Assembly: GCA_023079485.1 (NCBI GenBank)
Contig: CM041098.1
Location: forward strand, 124,001-188,000
DNA length: 64,000 bases
Direction: 5' to 3'
DNA from: Archilochus colubris
Taxonomy: Eukaryota; Chordata; Aves; Apodiformes; Trochilidae
This document shows positions 15,401 through 28,685 of this stretch, piece after piece. A program made the position numbers and the translations under genes. How positions within the stretch are numbered: position 1 is the first letter of the stretch; each line of letters opens with the position of its first letter. The notes below the pieces were generated by a model. It made no database searches and was not told the origin of the DNA. It saw only the letters and a list, made by a program, of their open reading frames with translations.

Positions 15401-15954
15401 CCATAACATCCAATTCTCCCCAGGCTGTGAACAGATCAGATGCCTCATTTATTACTTACACTTAATCCTTCAGCTACTGACTACTGAGCTAGGTTTCTAG
15501 TTATATCAACTCTGAAACAAACCCTTGGTAGCCTTAAGGGATTGTGATGCAGTGTTAAGAATGGGAGTTAAGTATCACTACCAAAGAAACTGCGTTACTC
15601 AATTACAAGTTCTTCTGATTTTTAAATGTGTTATCAAGAAATAGACACTGCAAGCATGCAGTGCTTGGCCTCTACTGGATTTCAGGCTTGCAGATCACTC
15701 TGTAGGCATTACTGTTCAGAATTCAGACACAGGTGAGCTAGTGGTTGTTCTGATGAGTTATCTTTCTTCTACTAAGTCCGTGAACAACAGATGTAAACCA
15801 GCAGGTATCAACTTTGTGTCACTGTGGACTAAAGTGGCCCTTAATTCTCATATGAACTGCCTCCTCTTTGGCTTGGCAGTTTATGAAATGGCTATCATGT
15901 TGCTGGCAAAAGGAAATAAATTAAAAGGAAGAAAAATCAACTTGCTCATTTCTA

Positions 15955-16067
15955 CATCACAGAAACAGAGAGTTCCCAAGGTTGGACCTGATCTCCAGAG
16001 ATGGTCTACTCCAACCACCCTGCCCAAAGCAGGGTCAACAAGAGCAAGCTGCTCAGGGTGGTCTCTT
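15955..16067 (-). mobile_element. CR1 LINE 3' end remnant, old, minus strand
   Basis: A segment resembling the reverse of a CR1 3' end: TCACAGAAACAGAGAGTTCC, then a GGTTGGACCTGATCTCCAGAGATGG-like block, CTACTCCAACCACCCTGCCC and AAGCTGCTCAGGGTGGTC. Unlike the other three CR1 copies it lies in the same direction as SLIT3. It is diverged and short. Confidence 0.7.
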
Positions 16068-16278
16068 TAGCCATAGGACTAGGAGAGAACAAATGTCTTT
16101 CTGATTACACAGGATAAAATTTGTAGCAAGGTGCAGCTGAAGGCTCACACACAATTTGCTTGACTAGAGGACATTTTGAGATCAGTCGTCTGCAAAAATT
16201 AACCTTTCATGGTGCAACAATTAAGAACACAGAAGGGAAACACTTTGTGCCTTGCATGTAGTTCATTTGTAGTCATAC

Positions 16279-16403
16279 CTTGAAGCCAAAAGGGCAAGTG
16301 CATTGATAAAATTCCACTGGATCATTGCTGCACATCGCATTGTTCTTGCAGGGATTGGAGAGGCAGGGGTTACACTTGGACACAACACTGATATCTGCTG
16401 GCT
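16279..16403 (-). CDS. SLIT3: SLIT3 exon: first EGF-like repeat (most of it)
   Basis: A 125-nt exon, phase 1 in and phase 0 out, with acceptor ttgcctttccag and donor gtatga. It encodes [20 protein letters not shown], then [20 protein letters not shown] and FK. The first five of the six EGF cysteines are present (C..C....C.....C........C.C pattern); the closing Gly and Cys are expected in the next exon, beyond the window. Human SLIT3 has CNACLSSPCKNNGTC here, so an N-G-T sequon in human is N-A-M in this sequence. Divergence is higher than in the LRR exons. Confidence 0.94.
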
Positions 16404-19400
16404 CTGGAAAGGCAAAACATGGCGTATTAATGGAGGACTGGATTTAAAAATTAATATTTCCTGTATTCACACGCACATTTTTTCCTAACGTAGTATTCAC
16501 TCTGCATTGGCACAGATGAACATGCTGTGGGTGCAATTCTGCACAACAGCGTGGGATTCCCAGTGACCAGAGAAGTTTTAAGTACTTAGATCAAGTGCTA
16601 CGCAAGCTTCAATGATGCATATATTCTCCCAGACATGCAAACACTAGCTCTGAAAAAACATGTTGGAAATTTCCAGAAAGTGGGCTTATCCATAGATAGC
16701 TTTCAGCAATTTCTCCTTCACTCAGGGCTGGAAATTCTGCAGCAGAAACCCCTAGGAAACTGTAACATGACATTTCTATGGCTGGTTATAAGAATGAAAG
16801 TGCAGATCCAACAGTAGAAATAAAAAATATGCGTAAGATTTAGTTGGAGGCTTACGCTAATGTTTAGCTGCAAAGTGTTCTACCATGGTCAATGTTAACA
16901 GAGTTCAAAATGTATCCTGTTCTGTCCAGAAGAGTGATTAACAACATCAGCTATCTTGGCAAAATGCAACACAAACGAATATGCAGATGTCTAAATATAT
17001 GCAGGTAAACACACATGGCCATGCTTAAACCAAAAAACAATTAATTTTAACAAAACTCTAAGAAGCAGTGATTGTTGGTGAACAGATCGAAACAATACTA
17101 AGTATATAAATCAGTTAATATTTTATGTTGAGACTTTACAGAAAGCTAATTTAGACAGTTATATTTACAGCTTAAGATATGCTCATTTTGAAATGACTAT
17201 TTCAGATATTAGTAACTTAGAGGCTTTTACATGTAAAAAATAAAACCTAATACTTTAAAAGTATTAGATTTTAAAGGATCTTAATCATGCTGAGCAGTAA
17301 AGACCCTAAAATAATTTTATTTCATTTTTGAAGGACACAGATTTTAAAATAACTTAATAGTGGTCCCATATTAATAAGAAGGGGGCACAGAGCTTCTGTT
17401 ACATAACAGATCATAAGGAGAAGCAAATTGTGAAACATCCTGGAAGTGATATAAAGAAACTTATACTTGATATTCAAAAGTGGAGCTCTTGAATGTTTCG
17501 AAAACTAGCCATAAAAAAACCCCTTCTAGTCAAGGATTTTCTTTGGACTATTCTGTATGAGATATAAACCTTTTAAAATTAACTTTGAATACCTCTATGG
17601 CACCAAAGGGGGTAAGAATATGACAGAAATAGCTACCAAGGATTTTCAGCTGAAAAGCAATGGCAGTGTCAAGGCAACATCTTATACTGATGGTAATGTT
17701 ATCAGGGCCAGAGAGCTAAACACAGTGGTCTGGTAACAGGGCACAGTTGATTGCAGAGAGTATTGTGATAATGAATTAAAAACACACAAGGAGTAACAAA
17801 TCAAAAAAATTAACCAAAAGACTGTTGTCATCCTCTTCTATCTTTGTATTTATGTCTAACCAAATGTCATATATGTTTTTAACTTGGAGTTAGGAGAGCA
17901 AGAAGAAATAACATTTCAGGCATTAGCAGGGGGTGCAAGGTGGCAAACCTGAGTTACTTTTAAGGTAGAGAATATATGAAGGCATCTCCTTGGAGAGCTC
18001 ACAAGACAGCTCTTCTAGATTTAGAGGTCACTAAGCCAGGATTTGTTCTATTATTTATTTATTTATTAATACACAGGCATACATTTTCCATGTATTCCTA
18101 TGGCATAGGTCAAAGCTAATCAATGTAGGAGCTAATAAGAACAGTGTTAGTTCCTGGCAGTTAAGGAGTTCATCAGTTTGCCTTTGTGAATTTGATTTAT
18201 ACATCCATACAGCAAAATGCCCTCAGCCCAGAACCTGCTTTTCCTCTACTGCATAGCTAGGAGGCCAATTTAATAAAAAGCAGAGCTGAGCTGAGTTTGC
18301 ATGATTTGTACATCACATATTTTAATTTTCTTGGCTTTGCTGAGACATAACCTTCTACTCAATCACAGGCTAAAAACATATTTTAAAAAACAATAAGTTA
18401 AACTCTATTTTTTTTTTCTAATGTAAAAGTAACTGGAGGCCACAGAGCACATTCAGGCACTCCCTTTACACAAGCATCTATATGTACCATGTTCAGCATG
18501 GGCTGACGTCTGCAGCATTGACTAAGCCTTTTAGGGGAACAACAGGTTCAGCCCACCCTGAGCTCTGTCACATGCACAGGCTGCAAGGCTAAACCTGAAC
18601 TTCATGGTGTAACAAAACCTGTTGCTTTACCATAGAAGAGCATCACTGATGTCCAGACAGAGCAGCGTGAGGCATTGGATCTCAAATATGAGCATGAGAA
18701 GTGGGTTCAGTTAGACTATCAAATCATGTGTTGGTTTTCAAAATATATGTATTGAGATGAGAAAAGGGGACTGGGGTCTGGAGCTTCTTGGAGTTTAGTG
18801 CCACTTGCCCAGAGTTTCTGCTTGTCTGAAGACTACCTCTGAATCAATACTTTTTTTCTCCTTTTCTACACAGATAAAGCAAGCCATGGATACAGTTAGG
18901 ATAGTAGAAAGCTCATCAACTAAGATTTACATTAAAACATACAGCTGTCTTTAATAGTCTGGATCACAGGTTTACCTACTTCTTGCATAAAAAATGCTTG
19001 TTTAATTTTGAGATACTGAGTTTACCTATTGATATATCACAGTTTCAGAATAAAATGTCTTGTTTAGCCTATTTTCTGAATTAAATTTCAGACCATGTTA
19101 AACACATAAATACACTTCTTTCCTTTGTTTCACTTTGTGTGAATGAGTATTTGATATTTTTCATATTTAAGGTGTATTTGTACTTCACATTTGAGAGACT
19201 ATTATGAAGTTCTGATAGTTTTGAAACTGACACTTCAAAGTAATTAAATTATAAGGTTACAGTTATTAAATACATATTTGAAGGGACATAAATTTCAGCT
19301 CAGATTTGGGAACCTGTGTTCTAAACCCACCTCAACACCATCATTTGTTTGTTCAGCATTTTAATGCCAGCCTCTATAAAATTATGTTTCCAAGCAGTAC

Positions 19401-20264
19401 TGTAAATGTGCCTGTCACTCTGAGAGATATAAAACCATCTTTTATGCCCTCATTTTCATTTCCAGGAGAGGCTACCAACCCATCTTTTCCACTATAAATA
19501 TAACTACATCTCCTGTGTGCTGGTTACCTAAGTGAACCTCCACATTTTTTTTACATTAGGAACATATAGGTATATGCTACTCTACATTCACTAATAAGCT
19601 ACCCACAAAAAAAGTGCACTCTGTCTAAGTGGACCCTAATGCAGCATATTGCTATCATTAACCTTTTCTAATAATCAATAACTGCACCTCAACCCTCTCC
19701 TGAATGCATGTCTCCTGTATTCAGACATCAAACACCTTTGATAATTTCCAGTTCTGATGAGGAACTGGTGAGGACCATTTGTGTATCTTCAACTGAAATC
19801 TAGTTTTGGTAAATACTTGCTTTCTGGAAGAATTCTCAGTTTCTCAGTTTTTAAGTAAATGTACATAATAACTAGAGCACTCTATATTTTTAAAATAATC
19901 CTTATTTTACTAAAGTTTTCTGGGGTAGGTAGAAGGCCAAAACCAACATATTTGCTCCAGTAAGTTCTAACAACATCCTATATACTAACTTGCCACTATA
20001 ATCTGGTGTGAGCAACAGGAATACTAACCCTTGTGAGGTTTGCTGGTTTTCCTTTCAGTGGGGCAGTTAACTCCACTTTGTGGAAGAACTGTTGAAAATG
20101 CAACTGGAATGTACTGTGATGGTTCAGAAAGTGAAAGCCAAACCCTGCTCCCCCACCCAGCTTGCTTCAAAACCAAACAGCTTCCAATAGCGTAAAAATA
20201 AAGCACAGTACGTGAGGAAAAGCAACAGGGGAGAACAGAGAATCTCCCAGCTTGCACCACTCAC
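16404..20264 (-). other. SLIT3: SLIT3 intron, 3.9 kb
   Basis: AT-rich intron between the domain-4 C-cap exon and the first EGF exon. No gene or mobile element was recognised. A short TTTA run lies near 18053-18067. Confidence 0.75.
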
Positions 20265-20428
20265 CTTTGCACTGGAAGTGGTGAGTTGGTGTTGTGAGCA
20301 GCAGCCTGTCCACCATGGTGTCCGGCCCACTGCATCGGGCTATCCCGGGCTCTTTGTACCCAGCCTTCACCCACTCAGAGAGCCAGCGGAGGTTGCAGTC
20401 ACAGTGCAAGGGGTTGGTACCTAGAGCT
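20265..20428 (-). CDS. SLIT3: SLIT3 exon: LRR domain 4 C-terminal cap (LRRCT)
   Basis: A 164-nt exon, phase 2 in and phase 1 out, with acceptor ttacaccactag and donor gtgagt. It encodes [20 protein letters not shown], then [20 protein letters not shown] and [14 protein letters not shown]. Cap cysteines CDC, ARC and FQC are conserved. This is the most paralogue-specific exon in the window and the main basis for calling SLIT3. Its length equals the domain-3 C-cap exon exactly (164 nt, same phases), reflecting the ancient domain duplication. An AG two bases further in would break the frame, so the start at 20428 is preferred. Confidence 0.97.
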
Positions 20429-23400
20429 CTAGTGGTGTAAAACAATTAACAGCAGGTATTTTAGCTTACAAGCAAAGATAACACCCCTCATCCCATCAAA
20501 ACACATTTTATTCTCCACTTTTACAGGAATGCTTTAACTTCAAAATGTGGGAAAGTTCTTCTGAGTATTCAGGAAATCTTACAGATTTATCTCCTCTAGT
20601 ATTACCATTCTTTCTTTCTTCCCATCATTAATTAGGCTGCATAAACACCAAACAACAGAAAATTTTTTTTCAAATAATAAGTCACTTTGTCTAGAAATTG
20701 CGCTTGAACAGTGTTGTCAAACATACTGCTTTCATCAAATTTATCACATTGCTCTCTTTCATTCAGGTCTGTGGCCTTCAGAACCTATTCTAACAGTAAA
20801 TTGTGTGATTTAATTTGTATCTGATGACTCATTTTAATGCTTTCTCACTGTGTGAAACACCCCTGTTTTCACAACTGCACCTTGGTGTCTGCTAAGTTTG
20901 TTTATGGCTTTGAAAGCACATTTGCTGGTTATCCTATAACTTGAGTTTGGTTGAATTAGATGCATTCAGACTGTGCAATTATAATTCACAGAACCTTTTC
21001 ATTACTCATGAAAATCTACCCAAAAGAAAACAAACCTTTTTACTTTCAAGTTAGGTGCTGCCTTGACTCATTTATACTGTTTTTTCCCTTAAAGAAAGTG
21101 TCTTTTCATGCAATCAGTCAATGACAAGCAAAGTTCAGGCTTCAGAAGAGTCAGTTTAAAAACAGCTAGTTTTCGAAAGTGTGAGGAAACACATATGAGA
21201 AGTCTGAATTAACTATTCTGAATTTAAGGTTTATGTACAACACTTGAATTGTCATGGGAAGAAAATTAACTAAATGAAGATTAGCATGGGAAAGCAATAG
21301 TAAAGAATGCAATAATTCAAATGATGCATTTCTGCTATTTTTTAAGATGGTGTTTTAAACCTGAGCTTCTTTCAAATAAAAACATCAGACAGAGTAGTAA
21401 GACAGAAACCTTGGTAAATTTGTTGATACATTTCTACAAGAGTGACTAATGAACCCACTGTGCCCTAGACAGATTCATAATGAAAGTTCATGGGTTCAAA
21501 CCCTGTCTAGAGCTCATTCATCAAAATTAAATGTATACTGCAGCACAGTATTAAAAAATCTCCATCCATTCCTTTTGTAAATCCATTGCTTACAATGGAA
21601 AAAAACTTCTGTGTTGACTTTTTGACCCTGTAGCTGTGATCAACTGACTCACTTGTCCAAGGTTAAACAAAATGCAACAGTGAAAGCTGGACCGAGAAAT
21701 TAACTTCAGTGTTGAGCAACTGCCATATATAAAATGGGAGTGGGAGGACAGTGGAAAGCTTGTTACAGTGTTAATTTATCTTTACATACTAAATAAGAAA
21801 TAAAGCTGATTTACAGATACTAGAAATGATTACCATGAACACTGTTATACAGCTGCAGAAATGACCACATTTATCTTTTCTGTTCTCTTGTTTGAGATGG
21901 TTTGTGGTTTTTGTTTTTATTTTTCCTTTTCTTTTCCTCTTTTTTTTTTTCTTTCTTATTTTCTAGCAACTATAGTGAATTCTTGTATTTTCATTCATGA
22001 GTTCTAATACACTCTATTTCTTTGCCCATTATATCAAAATGTTTCAAGAAGGTAAAAATATCTTGTGCTGTAATGAAATACCATCAGCAGCATTTTCAAA
22101 ATGTGCAGCTATTTCTGTTCAGACACCTTTTTTTTTTTTTTTTTTTGGTTTTGGTTTGGTTTGGGTTTTTTTTTTTTGAGGCAATTTAGAACAAAATCAC
22201 TTAAAGCAGGCATAATGATGTGGAGAAACAGAGGAGAGGTCAGCTTATTTTTTTATAGTTGGTTACATAACTAATATAATTTTGAGTAAAGATGAGATGA
22301 TTTAACAAGATCAGAAATCTGAGCTCTTTGTTGAAAACTTGCCTGAGAGAACCCCCTGCTGCACACAGCACCCATTCCCAATCGGTTCTTTGGAGAGTCT
22401 GAGGGGGCCAACTGAGGGGTCTGGGCAGTGTTTGGAAACTGAGTCAGTTACAGAGTTGTGTGCATTAATGAAAGGGGAGAGCAGCAAATGCAGGAACTGA
22501 CCTAAGAAGGTCTCATTTCTACCCTCTCAGATTGTGGGTTTTTAGTTAGTAATGTATGCCATCCTTAAGTAGTGCTGCAACATTTTTATCCCTGCATTGG
22601 ACTAAACCAATTAGCAGATTCAGGGTTTAAACAGACAATTATATTATTCAAGTGAATAAAGTAATAAGCAGCAAAGAAAACAGCGTGTGTACACCATAGA
22701 CAAACCTTTCTCTGCCTTTAGTAAGACATGTCAGCTCCACAGTTACAATAGTTACTTTATAACCACTGATGTTTACAATGTAAAAGAAATGTGGTGAACA
22801 TTATCTTGTAGGCTTTAAGCAGCTATGGAAAAAGTGACTGAAGGATCTGCATCTCAGTTTTGCTCTTCCAATCACAGACCAATTTAAAGCTATTACAAAA
22901 GACTGACTATAACCAACAGTCTTGTCTATGCTACACAAATATTTCTTTGCAATACTAAAGGTTAATTTGATACTCTGCCTCATCAGGCCCCACACTGTAG
23001 TGATGCTGAAGGCCCTGGCTGATCATCTTGCTCAACAGCTTGGTAGTCAGATTTCTCCAGCCGTAATACCTATTCTGCTGTAGCCACACAGCTTGTAAAT
23101 TTAACAATTTTTTTTCTCCCATGCATAGCAATCCCTTGTATCATTTTCAAAATCATTCCAGTGCATGCTTTCTCCTTGAAGATCTATATATCAGGAAGAG
23201 CTAAAAAGGAATTTATTTTCAATAATGTATGACTCTGTTTGAATAAGCACAGCTTACTCTGGCAAGTGAAAAGCAAAGGCACACAAAGGGTGCTCAAAGT
23301 TTCAGGATCGTCTTTAAGGAACTGGAGAGCAGAATCAGATTGTAAAATTCAATTGTTCATCGGTACAAATTACACCCCAGATAGTCCTTATTTATTTTAT

Positions 23401-24999
23401 GGACCCTATTTATTACTGTTCATCTGAGCTTTGTGTATTTTACATTTCTGGTAGCACATAGATCTAAACAGACAGACTGCAGTGATTGTATAGGGCCAAA
23501 GGGGTTTTTATCACTCTCTAAGGTGAACAGTTTACCCAGAAAAATTGTATCTGCACTCCATTTAAAACTCTGAGGAAAATCCAAACAAATGGGGCATGAT
23601 ATGTTTACCTCTTGAGTTCTAAAAATACCTTTGGAATACCAGATTCCCAGTGTGAAAGGTGTCACTGCTTCTAAAAGGAGGTCTAGGGCTTCAGCTCAGT
23701 TGGACTTTCATTACAAAAAAACATACAAATTGACCTGACTATATTGTGAACAGGATGAAGAAATAAATTTTGTGGAATATGAGTATTTACTCTGACTTAC
23801 ATACCAAGGCCTAAGCTTGAAATAGAGGTTATTTCTCAGCAGAAGATGAAATTGCTTAAGTTGCTCACATATTATGTCTGTCCCTACCAATACGACTTGT
23901 CTTTACTATTTATTGTCCAGAGAGAAACTGAGGCAGAAAGCTGTTAGACAGCAATAGTCAAAGGACATATTTGCTAATCAGAAAATATGTAAATATGAAC
24001 TGAACCTTGCATCCAGGCAAATGGAGGGCATCTTTAAGATTGCAAAGAGACAATCAGATATCTAAAACCTATGTTAAAAGCATGTCTATCTGCTTGCATG
24101 TCCTGGCATGTGCATACATCCACATCAATTCATGTGCATGAGGGCAGCATCAGAGAGAAAGTATCCATACCAGCTTGTAAAACTTATCAGTTAGCAAAAG
24201 GACCAAGATATTACCCAACCTTCTGGTTACTTGAGGACAGTAATGAAGAAACATGCTTCGCAAAATTGCTTTTGCTTTACATCTGTTCTCCAATGAAGCA
24301 AAGTACCACACATTATCTCAGGGAAAAAACTTTTTCTCTTTTGGTATCGTTACACTTTCAGGTTATTTGGTAAAAAATGCAGCTCTTTGTCTTTGAAGTT
24401 CTTAGATGAACTGAACTGCATTGAAAAACATCCTGAAGCTCCACCAACATACCAGTAATTCCCTGAAATATCTGAAACATTTGAGAATTTTTTCAAATTA
24501 TGGAATAAAGTATTAATACTGTGAAAAGATCAAATTCCATATGATTATATATGTCTGAAGCAGTGATTCATCAGCAAGTTCATATATTGACAATATTTCA
24601 GTATGCAAAACATATGATACATATTAGGCAAAGAATTCACATTTGCTTAATATTTGCTCATTGTGGGAGGTTTCCTGTCTCACCCTCAGACCATAACACT
24701 CCCTGCATTTTACGCAGACAATGTTGAAAGAAGCCCGAAACACCAAGTGCAAAGAAGAGGAAACTGTCACGTTTGCTCATTTGGTTTTCCTTAAGAAAAT
24801 ATTTTGGTTACTAATAACAACAGGTTCTAGTACTTTTTAATTTCCTTCAAACAGAGACATTATTAATACCCAGAGCAGAATAAGGAAAGTGAGCAGGAAA
24901 ACCAGAAAAGCTATACAATCTTAAGTTTGTAATAATATATACTGTTGTCTAAATATGAAACCATTGAGCAAACACATAAACCCAGACAGAAGTACTTAC
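20429..24999 (-). other. SLIT3: SLIT3 intron, 4.6 kb
   Basis: AT-rich intron with a poly-T/GGTTT tract at 22128-22178. No gene or large mobile element was recognised. Confidence 0.75.
22128..22178. repeat. Poly-T with GGTTT units
   Basis: About 50 bp: a T run, GGTTTTGGTTTGGTTTGGG, then another T run. Low complexity. Confidence 0.85.
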
Positions 25000-25071
25000 A
25001 GATGAGACAGAGATACCAGGTCATTGAAAGAACCTTCAGGAACACTGGAAATATCATTTCCATGGAGTGTC
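25000..25071 (-). CDS. SLIT3: SLIT3 exon: fourth LRR of domain 4
   Basis: A 72-nt exon, phase 2 in and out, with acceptor cttttctag and donor gtaagt. It encodes [20 protein letters not shown] and LSHL. Human SLIT3 differs only in DLTSLSHL. The string [16 protein letters not shown] is SLIT3-type (SLIT2 has DISVVPEGAFNDL). A chance frame overlaps it on the other strand. Confidence 0.96.
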
Positions 25072-28000
25072 CTAGAAAAGGGGAGAAGCAGGCAGGTATC
25101 AAACAACAGTATTTTATCTGTTCCCCAGAAGTGGGGTGGATTAGAATAGCAATCGGTAGATAAGAAGAATATTTAATTTTGTTTCTTTGAGAGCTTCTTT
25201 GAGCTTCACAACTCATGAGCTTCCATGCTTTATTACCTCTGCTTCTAGATTGGAACAGTCAGTGACTGTTTTGAATGTTTTGAATTAAAAAGGTGACATA
25301 CTGTTTGTGTTATTACAAGTGTATTGAGACAAACAGACCTTCACATATGTACCTATATTCTTTTATAGAATCCCATTGGTGAGAAACACAGAAAAAGAAG
25401 AAGAGGGAAAATAGGAACGGTGAAAGTTAAATTAAGTATTAACTTCAGAGAGGTGGCAGGAGAGAACAAGGGTCCACAGGGGCAAATATAGATGTGCTTT
25501 ACATCCTGGTTTCCCATTTTTACAGTAGGAAAAACACCTTTGTGTGATATTTTAAAAATCTGTTTTACAAATAAGTTTATGAAGAGAAAATACTTGTAAT
25601 GAGTTATTTTAAAGCATTATATGCACTGCACAAAGAAACTAACATTTTTCTAACAGGGTTTTCAGGGGTTTTACCATTCTATCTAAGGCAGACATTTATG
25701 TGTGTTCTTGCTGCTTGAATATGGCAACACTTGCATTCAAAGTGGCAGACACAAGAGTAAAAACAATAATTTTTTATTATCTGTGGTTTTCATTGCAATT
25801 TTAACTGAAGACACTGCTAAAAAGTAGGGTACCACCACCAGAGGCTGTGACAGACAAATAGAGAGGAAGAGTTCTTTTTGCAGCACCAAGGCTACAACGA
25901 GCCAGGAAAAAACACAGCAAGAAATGAGATTGTGGGAGGGCACAGGATGCTTGTGGTGATAAGTGCAGAGCAGCTATCCAGAAAATGCACCAGAGAAGAT
26001 ACACAATCATGCAAGATTTTATCTTATAAAGAAGTAAAATCAGCTATTCAGCTTCTGCATTCCCTGCCTCACTAAATAATTATCTGGCAAAAAGAATGAA
26101 AACAAACCCCCCAAAACAGAGGAAAGTATTTATGGTTTATTATAACTTTTCTAGTTTGCATGTCAATGAGGACTAGGTTACGAAGTCAAATAATAACAGA
26201 CAGAAAGGTCTCGTAAGGAGCCAATTATGAATCAATTCTGCTGGATCTCAGTCATTTCTTAAACAAAAGTTAGTAGAAAACTTGCAAAGAAAAAGAGCAG
26301 CAACATTTAAAAAATCATATTTTCTTTTGCACATCTCTCCTGAGCTGGTTCAGTTATAGCAAACTTCTGAATTCTTTGTCCTCTTTCCCAGGTCCAGGAA
26401 TTACTGTAAGTGTTCCAGACATTGCAGAGAAAAAAAAGAAACCCACTGTGTGCTGTTTTTGGAGTAGCGCTTTCCCTTGAGTAATTTCTTTTCTAATTTA
26501 CCTAGTGATTTGCAGAACACAGCAACCACATATTATTTTTTTATTTCCATCACTGTTCAGATTCTTGAAATGGTGCACAGTGAGTTTATGTGAAACCAAC
26601 CAAACACCTGGGCCCATGGAAACACACAAGAGCCCCAGACAAAAATAAAAGCATTGCTTCTTGCATCCTTTCTTCCCTAACACCACTTACAAGCTTCACC
26701 ATGATCTATATGATGCCTTGTAATTCTTATGAATTCTACCTTTAGCCATGACCTTATACCAGCATACAACAGCAAAGACTCACCAGGGGAAGATATACCT
26801 TATCCTGTCTCCCTCAAGGTTGGGCCCTACCATGGCTGAGAACTATGTAAGCATAAGCAACGCTACCACTACCATGTTTCACAGCTGCTCATCACAGCTG
26901 CATTTTCTGTCTCATTGTACTGACAAGTTTTTCTACAGAGCATGAAACCACAAAAATTACAGCTGAGATATCCTGCTGGCACCTCTCTCCAGTTCTTGAT
27001 TCCAAACCCGCTTCCAATATCCTTATTCTGTAATTGTGTTTGAAGCATACCTAGCTTTTGGCCATTAATAATAATAATTAATAATACTTAGGATATAAGG
27101 ATGGAACTCCAAGCACTTATTTCAAACAGGAAGGATAGGAGCTCCCACAAAGTAACTCCAGATAAAGAACACTCACTAATTCTATACAGAATCTCCAATT
27201 GACTCATACCCCACAGATATTTCACAATGAGAATTTTTGTTGTCTTGATGATTCAAGATTAGGCCTGATCAACAACTCTTTATCAGTATGTTCCCTTCTG
27301 CAATGAAATAAGGATATTTAAAATAGCCTCTCATAATGAGCTGATATTCTGATCTTTAAAACTACTTAAAGATCAGCAAGACAATTCTGAACAGACAACA
27401 GTATTTATATATATATCTTTATATATCCTATCAGTTGTGTTTATTCTGTGAAGGAGTGCACCATCCTTCCAAGATGCCCTGAAACCTTATTCCAAGAGAA
27501 CCTCAAGAATAACAAAGCCATTTATACATAAGAAAGTAAAGCCATCAAAAAATCTAAAACCACGTGGAATGAATGGCTTGACTACATATCTCAAACACTG
27601 AAATATGTTTCCTGGATGCAAATGTCTGCAATAAAAAATCATGTCAGCAACATCATCACCTATGCATGAATGCTAAATGCTAAAAAACTTAAAACTCACA
27701 ATAATGAATAGTGACAAGATGGTTCAACAGTGCAATAAAACCTTTTTCCTCCTGGATCAACAACAGCAACCTATCTTTATAACAAAAATAATTTTAAACA
27801 ACTGGTCAAGCAAAATCTTAAAACATTTGGTCAGTTAAAGCTCGCACATTGATGTGTGCATTCTCCCTCAAAAGCACAATTTCCAGGTACCCTCTTGTAT
27901 AAACATGGGTAAATAGCAGGGCTATCAATTTAAGGTGATGTGGATCTCCTCTCAGAGCAGGAAAAAACCCACAACTGAATTCTTGAAATAAAAAATTTCT

Positions 28001-28636
28001 TTTACTTGTAATCTCACATATTTGTCAGGTAAGGATATTAATTAAACATCCTTTGGGGTTGTTTGGTTGAGGTGTTTTGGTTGTTTTTCCTTTAACTACC
28101 TGTTTACTAACTGTTCCCAAGTCCTCCTAGCCCATTGTCTTGTAAGGTTAGATTTCCATAGACACAAAAGGGATACTTTTTTCTGTAACAATGATCAGCG
28201 CTGTAGAGACAGAAATGTGATACAGAGCCACACCTTATCAAGAGCAAACACCTAGAATGAACCCCAGAGGATGCCCAGCCCCACAGGAACCAGCACAGAT
28301 GTCAAAGAAAGTGGAAGCTACAGTGTGGCTTCATGCTCAAAGCTACTAACAACAGCACCTGTTACAGTTTCTAGAACTGTGCGGTCTGCCATGCAAAAGA
28401 GAGAAAGAAAAGAAACAAAGCTAAATAATGACGAGGTTGAATTAGTGCAGCGTCATTGAAAGTACATTGTAAAACCTGCTTCCAAAATTGTACCTGGCGA
28501 GTATGAATGGCAGTTTTGTCATCACACATACTATTATGTATGTGCAAGATTTGAACTACAGTAAATACAGGTCAGTTTTCAGTAAAACTGGAATATCTCA
28601 TAGCAGTAGAATATCTTGTAGCTCATTTTAACTGGT

Positions 28637-28685
28637 TTGTTTTTTTTTTTTTGGGGGGGGGGTGTTTGTTTTGTTGTTTTTTTTT
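28637..28685. repeat. Poly-T/poly-G tract
   Basis: T run, then a G run of about 9-10, then a T-rich stretch with GTTTG units. Low complexity. Confidence 0.85.

Larger units (their letters stand above)
1..16278 (-). other. SLIT3: SLIT3 intron, 3' partial, at least 16 kb
   Basis: After the first EGF exon no further EGF exon could be found down to position 1, so the next intron appears longer than 16 kb. Recognisable content: a CR1 tail remnant at 15955-16067, an AT-type tandem array at 555-655, a (TAGAT)n run at 1186-1209, an (AT)n run at 3779-3796, and an unidentified G+C-richer segment at about 11830-12475. The rest is AT-rich sequence with short chance frames only. Confidence 0.7.

Noticed and set aside
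1..16278. Further SLIT3 EGF exons downstream of 16279
   Set aside because: No minus-strand stretch with EGF cysteine spacing (for example DDCEDNDCENN-like) flanked by splice sites was seen. The intron seems to continue past position 1. A translated search would settle it.
21449..21516. tRNA-like or palindromic segment (GGTTCAAACCC with CTAGACAG/CTGTCTAG)
   Set aside because: The B-box-like string lacks a matching A box and a seven-base acceptor stem, and the two inverted pairs interleave rather than nest, so no cloverleaf forms.
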